From SIG452 sp045631485 (GTDB lineage Bacteria > Bacillota > Clostridia > UMGS1840), in assembly GCA_045631485.1 (NCBI GenBank), contig JAZQUU010000022.1:19327-83326 (forward strand): a stretch of DNA of 64,000 bases, written 5' to 3'. A program made the position numbers and the translations under genes. Of this stretch, positions 16,759 to 24,109 are shown in pieces. The notes beneath the pieces were generated by a model, which made no database searches, was not told the origin of the DNA, and saw only the letters and a program-made list of their open reading frames with translations. The first letter of the stretch is position 1; each line of letters starts with the position of its first letter.

Positions 16759-18105
16759 ATGTTTTACGATACTATTGCAGCTCCTGCAACCAAAAATATA
16801 CAAAGTGCCGTGTCCGTGATTCGCTTAAGCGGTGAAGAAGCCGTGAAAATCGGAGATGCTCTGTTTGGCAATAAACTTTCAAAAGCTGCCGACAGAAGCT
16901 TGGTGTACGGCAAAATCCGTGATAAAGACGGCAACATTTTGGATGATTGTCTGGCGGTGAAAATGCTTGCTCCCAAGTCTTACACGGGAGAAGACACCGT
17001 GGAATTTTATTGCCACGGCGGAAAAACCGTGACCGAATGTGTAATGCGGGAATTACTGAAAAACGGTGCCCGTCTTGCCGAAAAGGGAGAGTTCACTAAG
17101 CGTGCCTTTTTAAACGGAAAAATGGACTTAACTCAGGCAGAAGCGGTAATCGATGCCATCGGTGCCGAAACCAAATCTGCCCTCTTAATGGCGCAGGAAA
17201 ACCTAGACGGGAAGCTCCGCCATAAAATTGACGGTTTAAGAAGCCGTATTATGACGGAAATTATGCATATTCTGGCAGGAAATGATTTCCCCGATGAAAC
17301 GGGCGGTAATCATAACGACGTGATTTTATCCCGTCTGGAAGCAATTTTAGGTGACATTTCTTCCCTGCTTACAAGCTACGATAAAGGAAAAATTTTAAAA
17401 GACGGGTTCACCGCCGCTATCTGCGGAAAGCCCAATGTTGGAAAATCATCCTTATTAAACGCCATTTTAGAAGAAGACCGTGCCATCGTGACCGATATTG
17501 CAGGAACTACTCGTGACGTTATCACCGAACGGATTGACATCGGCGGTTATATGATGAATCTTGCGGACACCGCAGGTCTTCGCGAAAGCTCCGATATTGT
17601 GGAGCAGGCGGGAATTTTAAAATCCTATCAGTATATTGAGCAGGTGGATTATATTCTCTATCTTGTGGATGCAAGCAAGGAATTGGATACCGAAGAAACG
17701 GAATATATCAAAAATCTGCCCTCTCATACGGTGGTAATTTACAACAAAACCGATTTAAAAGCCCCCAATGTCCCCGAAGATTTCGGCAAAAAAGTGTATT
17801 GCATCAGTGCCAAAAACAACGAGGGAGTATCCGAACTGCTGGACGGAATCAAAGAGGATATCGAAGCAAGATTAGAGCAATCCGAATCGGAAGAAACCTT
17901 ATTTTCCGAACGCCATTATCAGGCACTTTTGATGGCAGAGGAAAGCTTGCAACGAGCAATTTCCACTTTGAAAATGGATTTGGAACCCGACATTTGCTCC
18001 ATCGACCTGGAAGATGCCGCAGCTTATTTGGGAGAAATCACAGGAACCACCGTAAACGATGAGGTTATCGACAACATCTTTAAAAATTTCTGTATCGGAA
18101 AATAG
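16759..18105 (+). CDS. mnmE: tRNA uridine-5-carboxymethylaminomethyl modification GTPase MnmE
   Basis: The protein has 448 residues. The N-terminal folate-binding domain begins DTIAAPATKNIQSAVSVIRLSG and includes the CHGGKTVTECVM stretch. The embedded G domain has G1 GKPNVGKS (223-230), G2 IAGTTRD, G3 DTAG (270-273) and NKTD. The C-terminus ends in the required CIGK. With MnmG it builds the cmnm5 group on wobble uridine using methylene-THF. It is usually paired with jag, yidC or mnmG near the origin; here it is alone between terminators. AAAGGAG precedes the ATG. Confidence 0.97.
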   Translation: MFYDTIAAPATKNIQSAVSVIRLSGEEAVKIGDALFGNKLSKAADRSLVYGKIRDKDGNILDDCLAVKMLAPKSYTGEDTVEFYCHGGKTVTECVMRELLKNGARLAEKGEFTKRAFLNGKMDLTQAEAVIDAIGAETKSALLMAQENLDGKLRHKIDGLRSRIMTEIMHILAGNDFPDETGGNHNDVILSRLEAILGDISSLLTSYDKGKILKDGFTAAICGKPNVGKSSLLNAILEEDRAIVTDIAGTTRDVITERIDIGGYMMNLADTAGLRESSDIVEQAGILKSYQYIEQVDYILYLVDASKELDTEETEYIKNLPSHTVVIYNKTDLKAPNVPEDFGKKVYCISAKNNEGVSELLDGIKEDIEARLEQSESEETLFSERHYQALLMAEESLQRAISTLKMDLEPDICSIDLEDAAAYLGEITGTTVNDEVIDNIFKNFCIGK

Positions 18106-18136
18106 TTTTTTGATACAAAAATCATAAAAAATACAT

Positions 18137-18190
18137 ATCACCGAAGTTGTCCTTCATATCATAAACGGAAAGGAACTTCGGTGATTTTTT
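18137..18190 (+). terminator. Hairpin with T-run abutting the spmA start codon
   Basis: ATCACCGAAGTT (18137-18148) pairs with AACTTCGGTGAT (18174-18185), extended inward by TCCTT/AAGGA, followed by TTTTTT that ends directly at the spmA ATG (18191). It terminates mnmE transcripts. For spmA, the only AAAGGA-like ribosome site lies inside the 3' arm. Confidence 0.8.
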
Positions 18191-18772
18191 ATGGGATATG
18201 TGATTTCGTTTTTTTGGATATGGGGAATTATATTTCTGGCAATCAACCAAAATTTGGGAGAATTGGCTAACATCATTACCAATGCCGCCGAAAGCTGCGG
18301 CACATTTGTGATAAAGCTATTGTTTTTAACCGCCTTTTTCTCGGGAATGATAAAAATTGCAGAAGAAATCGGATTGACAAAATTGTTATCGAAGATGTTG
18401 TCCCCCGTTCTGAAAAAATTGTTTCAAACAAACAACCAAAAGGCCTTGCAAAAAATGTCTGTGAATATTTCGGCAAATATGCTTGGCATCGGAAATGCGG
18501 CAACCCCATCCGGTCTTTTGGCGATGGAGGAGCTTGATAAAGAAGCCAAAGGCGGTGTTCCCTCTCCAGATATGTGCCGCTTTATTCTGTTTAACACCTG
18601 TTCGGTGCAACTGATTCCCACCACGGTAATCGGTCTTCGGGCAATGGCAGGGTCAAAATCACCCTCCTCGGTGGTGATACCCGTTCTGATAACGGGATTT
18701 TTGGGATTGGCTTGTGCCTTACTGTTATGCAAATTGGCTCTGTCTGTTAAGAAACGGAGGGAGCAAAGATGA
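18191..18772 (+). CDS. spmA: Spore maturation protein A
   Basis: The protein has 193 residues with about four to five membrane segments. It contains the nucleoside-recognition (Gate) domain features of SpmA: GMIKIAEEIGLTKLLSKMLSPVLKKLF near residue 57, SVNISANMLGIGNAATPSGLLAMEEL near 95, and RFILFNTCSVQLIPTTVIGLR near 132. In Bacillus SpmA and SpmB act in spore core dehydration and heat resistance. The stop overlaps the spmB ATG. The start has no free Shine-Dalgarno sequence: the six bases before it are the T-run of a terminator-like hairpin, which suggests special control. Confidence 0.92.
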   Translation: MGYVISFFWIWGIIFLAINQNLGELANIITNAAESCGTFVIKLLFLTAFFSGMIKIAEEIGLTKLLSKMLSPVLKKLFQTNNQKALQKMSVNISANMLGIGNAATPSGLLAMEELDKEAKGGVPSPDMCRFILFNTCSVQLIPTTVIGLRAMAGSKSPSSVVIPVLITGFLGLACALLLCKLALSVKKRREQR

Positions 18773-19299
18773 TTTCTGCATTATCAAACGGTGCACTCCC
18801 TTTATTTTTTCTTACCTTGTTTGTCGTCGCTTTGCTAAGAAAAAAGGACTCCCTTTCCGCATTCACAATGGGTGCCAAAGAGGGATTTTCCGCAATTGCC
18901 AAAATCACACCCAACATTCTTGCGATTATGGTGTCTATCGCCGTTTTCAGAGAATCGGGAGCCTTAGATTTCTGTTTAACATTACTTTCTCCGCTCTTTC
19001 GCGCCTTTAAAATCCCGGAAGGAATCGGTGAGCTGATTCTGGTGCGTCCCATTTCGGGAAGCGGTGCTATGGTGCTCTTATCCGATATTTTTAAAAAATT
19101 CGGAGCAGACAGTTATGAGGGGCTTTTGGCATCGGTGATTTGTGCATCCACAGAAACCACGATTTATACCGTCACCGTTTACTTTGCCGTAACCCGTGTG
19201 AAACAAACAAAACTCCCCTTACTGCTTGGATTATGTGCAGATATTTTGGTCATTTTTCTTGCTATGCTGACGGTCAATCTGTTTCTCTGCCCTGCTTGA
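18769..19299 (+). CDS. spmB: Spore maturation protein B
   Basis: The protein has 176 residues and five or so membrane segments. SpmB-type Gate domain features are GAKEGFSAIAKITPNILAIMVSIAVFRESGALD near residue 37, LILVRPISGSGAMVLLSDIFKKFGADSYEG near 85, and ASVICASTETTIYTVTVYF near 125. It starts within the spmA stop (ATGA overlap) with GGAGG upstream, so the two are translationally coupled. The next gene's -35 element overlaps its stop codon. Confidence 0.93.
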   Translation: MISALSNGALPLFFLTLFVVALLRKKDSLSAFTMGAKEGFSAIAKITPNILAIMVSIAVFRESGALDFCLTLLSPLFRAFKIPEGIGELILVRPISGSGAMVLLSDIFKKFGADSYEGLLASVICASTETTIYTVTVYFAVTRVKQTKLPLLLGLCADILVIFLAMLTVNLFLCPA

Positions 19300-19324
19300 C
19301 ATTTTTTAAAAAATATGCTATGAT
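19296..19324 (+). promoter_or_regulatory. Sigma-A promoter of the SDR-acetyltransferase pair
   Basis: TTGACA (19296-19301), 17 bases, TATGAT (19319-19324). The -35 overlaps the spmB stop, separating vegetative expression of the next two genes from sporulation genes upstream. Confidence 0.75.
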
Positions 19325-19364
19325 AAAATAAAGTAACACCAAAGGAAACGGAGCGTTTATCGCT

Positions 19365-20069
19365 ATGAAAAAAATTGCATTGGTAACCGGTGCCGGCCGC
19401 GGAATCGGAAAAGAAATTGCAAAAAAACTGCAGGAAGACGGTTATTTTGTGATTGCCAACAGTAAGAATACCGAAATAGAAAATACAAAAACACAAGAGG
19501 GATATCGGGCAGATGTGTCTGATTCCTCTCAAGTGTCTGAGATGATAGAAACCATTATCAAAAAACACGGCAAAATTGATGTGTTGGTCAACAATGCAGG
19601 CATTGCTCAACAAAAATTATTTACCGATATTTCGGAATCCGATTGGGACACCATGATGGATACCAATTTAAAAAGTATGTTTTTGGTGACCAAAGCGGTG
19701 TTGCCTTATATGATTCACGAAAAAAGCGGTGCAATCTTAAATATTTCTTCTATTTGGGGAATGGTGGGTGCTTCCTGCGAGGTGCATTATTCTGCCGCAA
19801 AAGCAGGGGTGATTGGCTTTACCAAGGCTCTTGCCAAGGAAGTGGCGCCAAGCAACATCCGTGTAAACTGTGTGGCACCCGGCATTATCAAAACCGATAT
19901 GTTAAATGATTTCAGTGAAGAAGATTTAGCAGATCTCTCAGAAGAAACGCCTCTCGGAAAATTGGGAACTCCCCGTGATATTGCCGAGGCAGTCAGCTTC
20001 TTGGTATCGGAAAAAGCAAGCTTTATCACAGGTCAGATATTAAGCTCCAACGGAGGGTTTGTGATATGA
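19365..20069 (+). CDS. SDR family NAD(P)-dependent oxidoreductase (FabG-like)
   Basis: The protein has 234 residues, a classical short-chain dehydrogenase. It shows cofactor motif TGAGRGIG (residues 8-15), NNAG in VLVNNAGIAQQ, catalytic Ser in ILNISSIWG, and Tyr-x-x-x-Lys in VHYSAAKAG. The PGxxxT loop appears as APGIIKTDM. The ending LSSNGGFVI resembles the FabG C-terminus, so 3-oxoacyl-ACP reductase is possible. No fatty acid synthesis genes are nearby, and the substrate stays open. Confidence 0.88.
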   Translation: MKKIALVTGAGRGIGKEIAKKLQEDGYFVIANSKNTEIENTKTQEGYRADVSDSSQVSEMIETIIKKHGKIDVLVNNAGIAQQKLFTDISESDWDTMMDTNLKSMFLVTKAVLPYMIHEKSGAILNISSIWGMVGASCEVHYSAAKAGVIGFTKALAKEVAPSNIRVNCVAPGIIKTDMLNDFSEEDLADLSEETPLGKLGTPRDIAEAVSFLVSEKASFITGQILSSNGGFVI

Positions 20070-20506
20070 TGCTTTTGGATTTTAAGCCTGAGCACGAAGC
20101 CGAATTTTATGGGATGTGCCTTGATTTTTTCTCCTCTCCTGCGGTCTGTCACCAAATTAAAGAAGAGGATATGAAAACCACCTTTGACCTTGCCGTAAAA
20201 GGTTCTCCCTATCTTCGGGGGCTTGTGATGACCGATAAAGATAACATTTTGGGATATGTGCTTCTATCCTTTACCTATTCCAACGAGGTGGGCGGAATGG
20301 TAGTCTGGATTGAAGAACTTTATGTGAAAGAAGCATATCGAAATCAGGGCTTTGGAAAGCAAGCACTTGATTGGATTATCAAAGAATACAAAGAAACCAC
20401 AAAGCGATTCCGTCTGGAGGTAACCGAAGAAAACAAAGGTGCAAAAAAACTCTATCGCAGTTTTGGGTTTGACATTCTCCCCTACCAACAAATGACTTTG
20501 GAATAA
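20066..20506 (+). CDS. GNAT family N-acetyltransferase
   Basis: The protein has 146 residues. The acetyl-CoA binding motif A appears as EELYVKEAYRNQGFGKQAL (R-x-x-G-x-G/A pattern), followed by motif B RLEVTEENKGAKKLYRSFGF. The start overlaps the SDR stop (ATATGATG), with GGAGG nine bases upstream, so it is translated with the SDR. The acceptor is unknown. A strong terminator follows. Confidence 0.85.
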   Translation: MMLLDFKPEHEAEFYGMCLDFFSSPAVCHQIKEEDMKTTFDLAVKGSPYLRGLVMTDKDNILGYVLLSFTYSNEVGGMVVWIEELYVKEAYRNQGFGKQALDWIIKEYKETTKRFRLEVTEENKGAKKLYRSFGFDILPYQQMTLE

Positions 20507-20530
20507 ATGTTTCTGAAAACAAAAAAAAAC

Positions 20531-20564
20531 AAAAAACCGTAAGAGAAAAACTCTTACGGTTTTT
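20531..20564. terminator. Bidirectional intrinsic terminator
   Basis: A fifteen-base-pair perfect stem AAAAAACCGTAAGAG/CTCTTACGGTTTTTT with loop AAAA serves the acetyltransferase (plus) and the ferredoxin (minus). Confidence 0.93.
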
Positions 20565-20577
20565 TTCTGTTTTGGAA

Positions 20578-20748
20578 TTAGTCTTCCACAGGAGCACCTA
20601 CGGGGCAAACACCTGCGCAAGTACCGCAATCGATGCAAGCATCTGCATCAATTTCATATTTGCTGTCACCTGCGGTAATACAGCTTACCGGGCATTCAGC
20701 TTCACATGCACCACAGCTGATGCATTCATCAGTAATTTTAAAAGCCAT
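20578..20748 (-). CDS. 2[4Fe-4S] ferredoxin
   Basis: The protein has 56 residues with two complete cluster motifs, CISCGACEAECP and CIDCGTCAGVCP, and the clostridial ferredoxin pattern with an acidic surface. It is a low-potential electron carrier of anaerobic metabolism. The ATG at 20748 is preferred over one 18 bases upstream because AGGAGGT lies about eight bases ahead. It is a monocistronic unit with its own promoter and terminator. Confidence 0.95.
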   Translation of the reverse strand: MAFKITDECISCGACEAECPVSCITAGDSKYEIDADACIDCGTCAGVCPVGAPVED

Positions 20749-20779
20749 TGGAAAACACCTCCTCATATTGTTGGTTATA

Positions 20780-20808
20780 TCTTACTACATTTTTTTTGAA
20801 ATTTCAAT
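20780..20808 (-). promoter_or_regulatory. Sigma-A promoter of the ferredoxin gene
   Basis: On the minus strand TTGAAA (20808-20803), 17 bases, TAAGAT (20785-20780). Confidence 0.65.
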
Positions 20809-20843
20809 AGTTTTTTTGATTTTTTTGTATTTTTTTATTTTTC

Positions 20844-21590
20844 TCACAAATTTATATCTAATCCAATCGGGCAATGGTCGCTTCCCAAAATATCGGCGTA
20901 AATCACGCTATCGGAAACACTTGGCATAATCCCCTCGGAAACAATAAAATAATCAATTCTCCAACCCACATTTTTGGCTCTGGCAGAGAATCGGTAAGAC
21001 CACCAGGTATAGGCATCTGCAGTATCGGGATAAAGAGTACGGAAGGTATCGGAAAAGCCGGACGCTAAAAGCTCGGTCATTTTACCTCGTTCTTCATCGG
21101 AAAAGCCTGCATTCTGACGGTTGGTTTTGGGATTTTTTAAGTCAATTTCTTCGTGTGCCACATTTAAGTCACCGCATAAAATTACGGGTTTTGGCAAGCT
21201 TTTTAAGTATGCTCTGAAATCGTCTTCAAATTCCATACGGTAATCCAAACGCTTTAATTCCTGCTGAGCGTTTGGTGTGTAACAGTTTACCAAATAAAAA
21301 TCGGGAAATTCCAAAGTGATTACTCTGCCCTCATCGTTATGCTTATCGCCAATACCGTAGGCAACACTCAAAGGCTTCTCTTTGGTAAACACTGCAGTTC
21401 CGCTATATCCTTTTTTCTCGGCACTATGCCAATACTGATGGTAGCCATCTAAATTTAATTCTGCTTGTCCTTCCTGCATTTTGGTTTCCTGAATGCAGAA
21501 AATATCTGCATTTTCCCGAGAAAAGAAATCCAAAAAACCTTTGGTTAGACAAGCTCGAAGTCCGTTTACATTCCAGGAAATGAGTTTCAT
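20844..21590 (-). CDS. xth: Exodeoxyribonuclease III
   Basis: The protein has 248 residues. Exonuclease/endonuclease/phosphatase family motifs are in order: LISWNVNGLRACL, IFCIQETKMQ (catalytic Glu), GYSGTAVFTKEKP, NCYTPNAQ, LCGDLNVAHEEIDL (Asp and Asn of the active site), NVGWRIDYF and ILGSDHCPIGLDI (Asp-His pair). It nicks DNA at abasic sites in base-excision repair. GGAGGAG precedes the ATG. A TATACT -10 box lies about 30 bases upstream but no strong -35 is visible. Confidence 0.96.
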   Translation of the reverse strand: MKLISWNVNGLRACLTKGFLDFFSRENADIFCIQETKMQEGQAELNLDGYHQYWHSAEKKGYSGTAVFTKEKPLSVAYGIGDKHNDEGRVITLEFPDFYLVNCYTPNAQQELKRLDYRMEFEDDFRAYLKSLPKPVILCGDLNVAHEEIDLKNPKTNRQNAGFSDEERGKMTELLASGFSDTFRTLYPDTADAYTWWSYRFSARAKNVGWRIDYFIVSEGIMPSVSDSVIYADILGSDHCPIGLDINL

Positions 21591-21679
21591 ATTTTTGCTC
21601 CTCCTTTTTTGATATGTTTAGTATAGCATATCCTTTTACTTTTGTATAGAGGAATTTTTATAATGTCACACAAAAGAAA

Positions 21680-21713
21680 AAGAACGGCTTTTTTCTAAAA
21701 AAGCCATTCTTTT
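21680..21713 (-). terminator. Terminator after the DUF1540 gene
   Basis: Read on the minus strand, AAAAGAATGGCTTTTTT pairs with AAAAAAGCCGTTCTTTT (one mismatch), then runs into T-rich sequence. A second eight-base-pair hairpin GCATTCTG/CAGAATGC lies at 21727-21751 between this and the DUF1540 stop. Confidence 0.65.
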
Positions 21714-21797
21714 CCCCAAAGATGTTGCATTCTGCCGTAAACACAGAATGCGGTAGTAAAAAAAGGATGAAAAAAGTATGAATGGTTGATAAATTAC

Positions 21798-21959
21798 TTA
21801 TTTCTTCGCAAAGGATTTACAGTCGGTACACTGGTCCATAGCAGGATTTAATTCGTGGGTACCGATGGTAACACAGTCTAAAGAACAGTAGTTTTCGGAA
21901 TTGCAATGATGTTTACACTGCTGCACGGTGCATTTGATAGCATGGTTTGCCTGATTCAT
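21798..21959 (-). CDS. DUF1540-type Cys-rich small protein
   Basis: The protein has 53 residues and seven cysteines in the DUF1540 arrangement: CTVQQCKHHCNSENYCSLDC, then CTDC near the C-terminus. The spacing suggests metal binding. AAGGAGG lies eight bases before the ATG. DUF1540 proteins are common in spore-forming Firmicutes. A sigma-G-like promoter 70-100 bases upstream fits forespore expression, but that is inference. Confidence 0.85.
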   Translation of the reverse strand: MNQANHAIKCTVQQCKHHCNSENYCSLDCVTIGTHELNPAMDQCTDCKSFAKK

Positions 21960-22027
21960 ACAAAAAAGCCTCCTTGTTTTTTATTGGTTTTTTTAGTTCA
22001 TTTGAAAAGGAATCGTCTTTTCACTTT

Positions 22028-22057
22028 TACTATGGGCTTTTCTTCGTCAAAATATAC
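22028..22057 (-). promoter_or_regulatory. Possible sigma-G-type promoter of the DUF1540 gene
   Basis: On the minus strand GTATA (22057-22053), 18 bases, CATAGTA (22034-22028). It is one base off the Bacillus sigma-G pattern (GHATR, 18, CATNMTA). It is weak evidence on its own. Confidence 0.35.
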
Positions 22058-22082
22058 ACTGAGCAATTAAATTTTTTAAAAA

Positions 22083-22343
22083 TTAAAAAAATAATAAAAA
22101 TGCCACAACCGCTATCAAAAGCTGATTATCCGTGTCTTCCGAAAGAAGCAATAACAGCAGTCCGATTAAAAGCAAGTCATCGGTTTCCAAATTTTTAAAA
22201 AAATTTGGGGCTTTCTTCTCCGTTATTTTTTTTGGCGACATCTCGCATTCTCGTTCCCCGGACGGCTCCGCTATGCCGGAGGGAAACTTTGGCATTGCAC
22301 TTTCTTTGGTGGTATAAACCCGTTTGGGAATTGACTGATACAT
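22083..22343 (-). CDS. Small protein with C-terminal Leu-rich membrane segments
   Basis: The protein has 86 residues and I do not recognise the family. The first 50 residues are polar and charged. The last 30 are two short hydrophobic runs, LLLIGLLLLLL and LLIAVVAFLLFF, separated by SEDTDNQ, giving a hairpin-like membrane anchor. AGGAG lies nine bases before the ATG. It is the last of four small minus-strand genes, and the pattern of short Leu-rich tails resembles small sporulation membrane proteins, which is a guess. The downstream spacer to the DUF1540 gene carries no clear terminator. Confidence 0.65.
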   Translation of the reverse strand: MYQSIPKRVYTTKESAMPKFPSGIAEPSGERECEMSPKKITEKKAPNFFKNLETDDLLLIGLLLLLLSEDTDNQLLIAVVAFLLFF

Positions 22344-22375
22344 CCCGCATTTCTCCTATTCCTATGTATCCTTTA

Positions 22376-22729
22376 TCACTTGATTTTTTTCATATCCGAA
22401 AACACATGAAGCGCCTGCAATGCCCGTAGCATCGTGTCCACCTTGGGTTGACGGGATGCACGCAAATACGGTTTTAAAGCCGATAAAAGCGCCGCTTCTT
22501 TGGTGTTTTGTGCCTGACGGAATTTTCCCATCATATCGGTAAAACGGCTCATCATTGCAGCGGTATTGATAAAGTCATCCGTGTCGTTGGCGGAGGGAGA
22601 AACGGGCAACGGTACCGACGGATTTTTGGTATCAGAACTTTTGGAATCGGTGGGATTCGGATTGTTTTCACTATCCCCCAACAAATTCTGAAGCATTCCC
22701 ATCACAAGATTTTTATCAAATTCTGCCAT
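22376..22729 (-). CDS. Hypothetical protein of small-gene cluster
   Basis: The protein has 117 residues. It begins MAEFDKNLVMGMLQNLLG, has a Ser/Pro/Asn-rich low-complexity stretch (residues about 18-48) and ends in a helical region (FTDMMGKFRQAQNTKEAALLSALKPYLRASRQPKVDTMLRALQ is one continuous helical block, residues 62-104). No membrane segment or known motif is visible. It lies 22 bases after the 79-residue gene. The repeated LLSALKPYLR-type helices recall small sporulation-associated proteins of Clostridia, but I cannot name a family. Confidence 0.6.
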   Translation of the reverse strand: MAEFDKNLVMGMLQNLLGDSENNPNPTDSKSSDTKNPSVPLPVSPSANDTDDFINTAAMMSRFTDMMGKFRQAQNTKEAALLSALKPYLRASRQPKVDTMLRALQALHVFSDMKKIK

Positions 22730-22751
22730 ATCCTTTTTTCACATCCTCTTT

Positions 22752-22991
22752 TTATTTCATACGGTCAATCATATTGAGAAAATCCTTGTTTTGAGATTGA
22801 AACAAAGATTTCAGCAACTGATTTTTATCCTGATTGGAAAGAGAGCGGAGCATATCGGCAATATCCTTTTGGTCCATACGGGAAAACGCCTGCTGAACCG
22901 TTGGATTTTCGGATAACGCTTTTGCTCTTTCCATTGCAGATTTCACTTTTTTGGGGTCCATTCCTCGAAAAAGTTCTTCCCAGCCTGCCAT
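22752..22991 (-). CDS. Hypothetical helical protein of small-gene cluster
   Basis: The protein has 79 residues, all polar and predicted helical: GMDPKKVKSAMERAKALS, then TVQQAFSRMDQKDIADMLRSL and KNQLLKSLFQSQNKDF. There is no recognised domain. AAAGGAGG precedes the ATG. That ribosome site can pair with an upstream CTCCTTTT to form a small hairpin (23002-23019), a possible translational control. It sits between the tiny membrane peptide and the 117-residue gene. Confidence 0.6.
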   Translation of the reverse strand: MAGWEELFRGMDPKKVKSAMERAKALSENPTVQQAFSRMDQKDIADMLRSLSNQDKNQLLKSLFQSQNKDFLNMIDRMK

Positions 22992-23101
22992 AAAATAAGT
23001 TCCTCCTTTTAAAAAAGGAGCGGCATATTTTATGCTTGTTTTGGTTATTTTGATTATTTTTCATTATTACAGTATATGCCGCATCCTCGTTTGATATGTT
23101 T

Positions 23102-23164
23102 TTAATAGAATAATAATAAGAAAACTAAGAGAAAGAATAATAATGAGCTGTCGCCTTTCATCAT
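23102..23164 (-). CDS. Tiny hydrophobic membrane peptide (20 residues)
   Basis: The frame starts ATGATGAAAGGC and encodes MMKGDSS followed by a 13-residue run of Leu, Phe, Val and Tyr, then a stop. A strong GAAAGGGGG ribosome site sits five bases before the first ATG. Very small hydrophobic proteins of this form (YjcZ-like and others) occur in sporulation loci of Firmicutes. Identity here rests only on ribosome site, composition and neighbours. Confidence 0.55.
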   Translation of the reverse strand: MMKGDSSLLFFLLVFLLLFY

Positions 23165-23269
23165 GTCGCCCCCTTTCATTTACAAGATATGCCAAATCTA
23201 TGATTTGGTTATAAAAAGAAAGGCACAAGGAAAGAATAAAGGCAACAAGAAAAAAAGGAGACGGAAGAT

Positions 23270-23425
23270 ATGTTTGCAAACAAAAACGAACAAGGCAATC
23301 GAAAAACAAAAAATCAAAATAACGAAAATTTTTTCTGGAATTTGTTTTTACAAACCGGCAGAATTGACGCCTATCTTCTGTTAAAAGAGGAAGAATCGGA
23401 AGAAAATAACAAACCAAAAACATAA
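23270..23425 (+). CDS. YqzL-like small protein
   Basis: The protein has 51 residues. The first 20 are Asn/Lys-rich, followed by FFWNLFLQTGRIDAYLLLKE, which matches the WxxFxxTGxxxAYLLYKE core of the YqzL family, small proteins of spore formers with unknown role. GGAGACGGAAG precedes the ATG. The gene is divergent from the small-protein cluster and ends in a terminator shared with the convergent transferase gene. Confidence 0.78.
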   Translation: MFANKNEQGNRKTKNQNNENFFWNLFLQTGRIDAYLLLKEEESEENNKPKT

Positions 23426-23426
23426 A

Positions 23427-23452
23427 AAAACTGTTGCTTTCGCAACAGTTTT
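23427..23452. terminator. Bidirectional intrinsic terminator
   Basis: A perfect stem AAAACTGTTGC/GCAACAGTTTT with loop TTTC lies between the YqzL-like gene and the transferase stop. Confidence 0.9.
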
Positions 23453-23464
23453 CTTTTTTGATGA

Positions 23465-24025
23465 TTATTTAATAGGGTTTCCTTCCCCGTCAAAAAGCGG
23501 GAGGGGTTCCAAGTAAATATAGTCGGGGTTTCCGATGGCGTCACCTTCTGCTAAAACTGCCATTTTTCCCACGATATTGCCGCCTGCCAAGGTGACAAGT
23601 TTTTCCAAAGCACGAAGAGATTCGCCGGTGCTGATTACATCATCCACAATTAAAACCCGTTTCCCGCGAAGCATTTCGGTTTCTCTTTCCCCAATGCAAA
23701 GGGTTTGAGTTTTGGCGGTGGTGATGGAATCCACATTGGTGGTAATCAAGTTTTTCATATAAAGCTTGGGGCCTTTTCTGGCAACCACATAGTGATTAAC
23801 GCCTTCCTGACGCGCCATTTCGCAAATTAAGGGAATTCCTTTTGCTTCCGCAGTAACAAGCACATCGTGCTCGGGTGCTTTCTTTAGGAGCTCACGGGCA
23901 CAGTTTTCGGTCAATTCCACATCGCCGAACATAATAAAGGCACCGATATTTAAGTTTTCTCCAATGGGGCATAGAATCAAGTCTCTTGTGCAACCCGCTA
24001 TGGTCATTTGATAAGCTGTTTTCAT
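23465..24025 (-). CDS. Phosphoribosyltransferase family protein (adenine phosphoribosyltransferase-like)
   Basis: The protein has 186 residues. The PRPP-binding loop is VLIVDDVISTGES (about residues 124-136). Upstream, VTAEAKGIPLICEMAR and NHYVVARKGPKLYM match the type I Apt/Xpt-like fold. The body differs from housekeeping adenine phosphoribosyltransferase at the N-terminus (MKTAYQMTIAGCTRDLILCPIGENLNIG), so the purine substrate or a regulatory role is uncertain. The ATG at 24025 has AAAGGAG ten bases upstream and is preferred to a TTG that overlaps that site. A perfect sigma-A promoter is present. Confidence 0.85.
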   Translation of the reverse strand: MKTAYQMTIAGCTRDLILCPIGENLNIGAFIMFGDVELTENCARELLKKAPEHDVLVTAEAKGIPLICEMARQEGVNHYVVARKGPKLYMKNLITTNVDSITTAKTQTLCIGERETEMLRGKRVLIVDDVISTGESLRALEKLVTLAGGNIVGKMAVLAEGDAIGNPDYIYLEPLPLFDGEGNPIK

Positions 24026-24046
24026 GGGTATCAACTCCTTTTCTTT

Positions 24047-24075
24047 ATTATACTAAAACGAGTTTAATTTTTCAA
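24047..24075 (-). promoter_or_regulatory. Sigma-A promoter of the phosphoribosyltransferase gene
   Basis: On the minus strand TTGAAA (24075-24070), 17 bases, TATAAT (24052-24047). Confidence 0.75.
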
Positions 24076-24109
24076 TATTTTTTAGAATTTTTTAGAAATT
24101 TTCGAAAAA

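Noticed and set aside
23067..23423. A 118-residue minus-strand protein covering the YqzL-like gene
   Set aside because: It runs antisense through the well-supported YqzL-like gene and has no ribosome site. The real product there is the 20-residue peptide in another frame.
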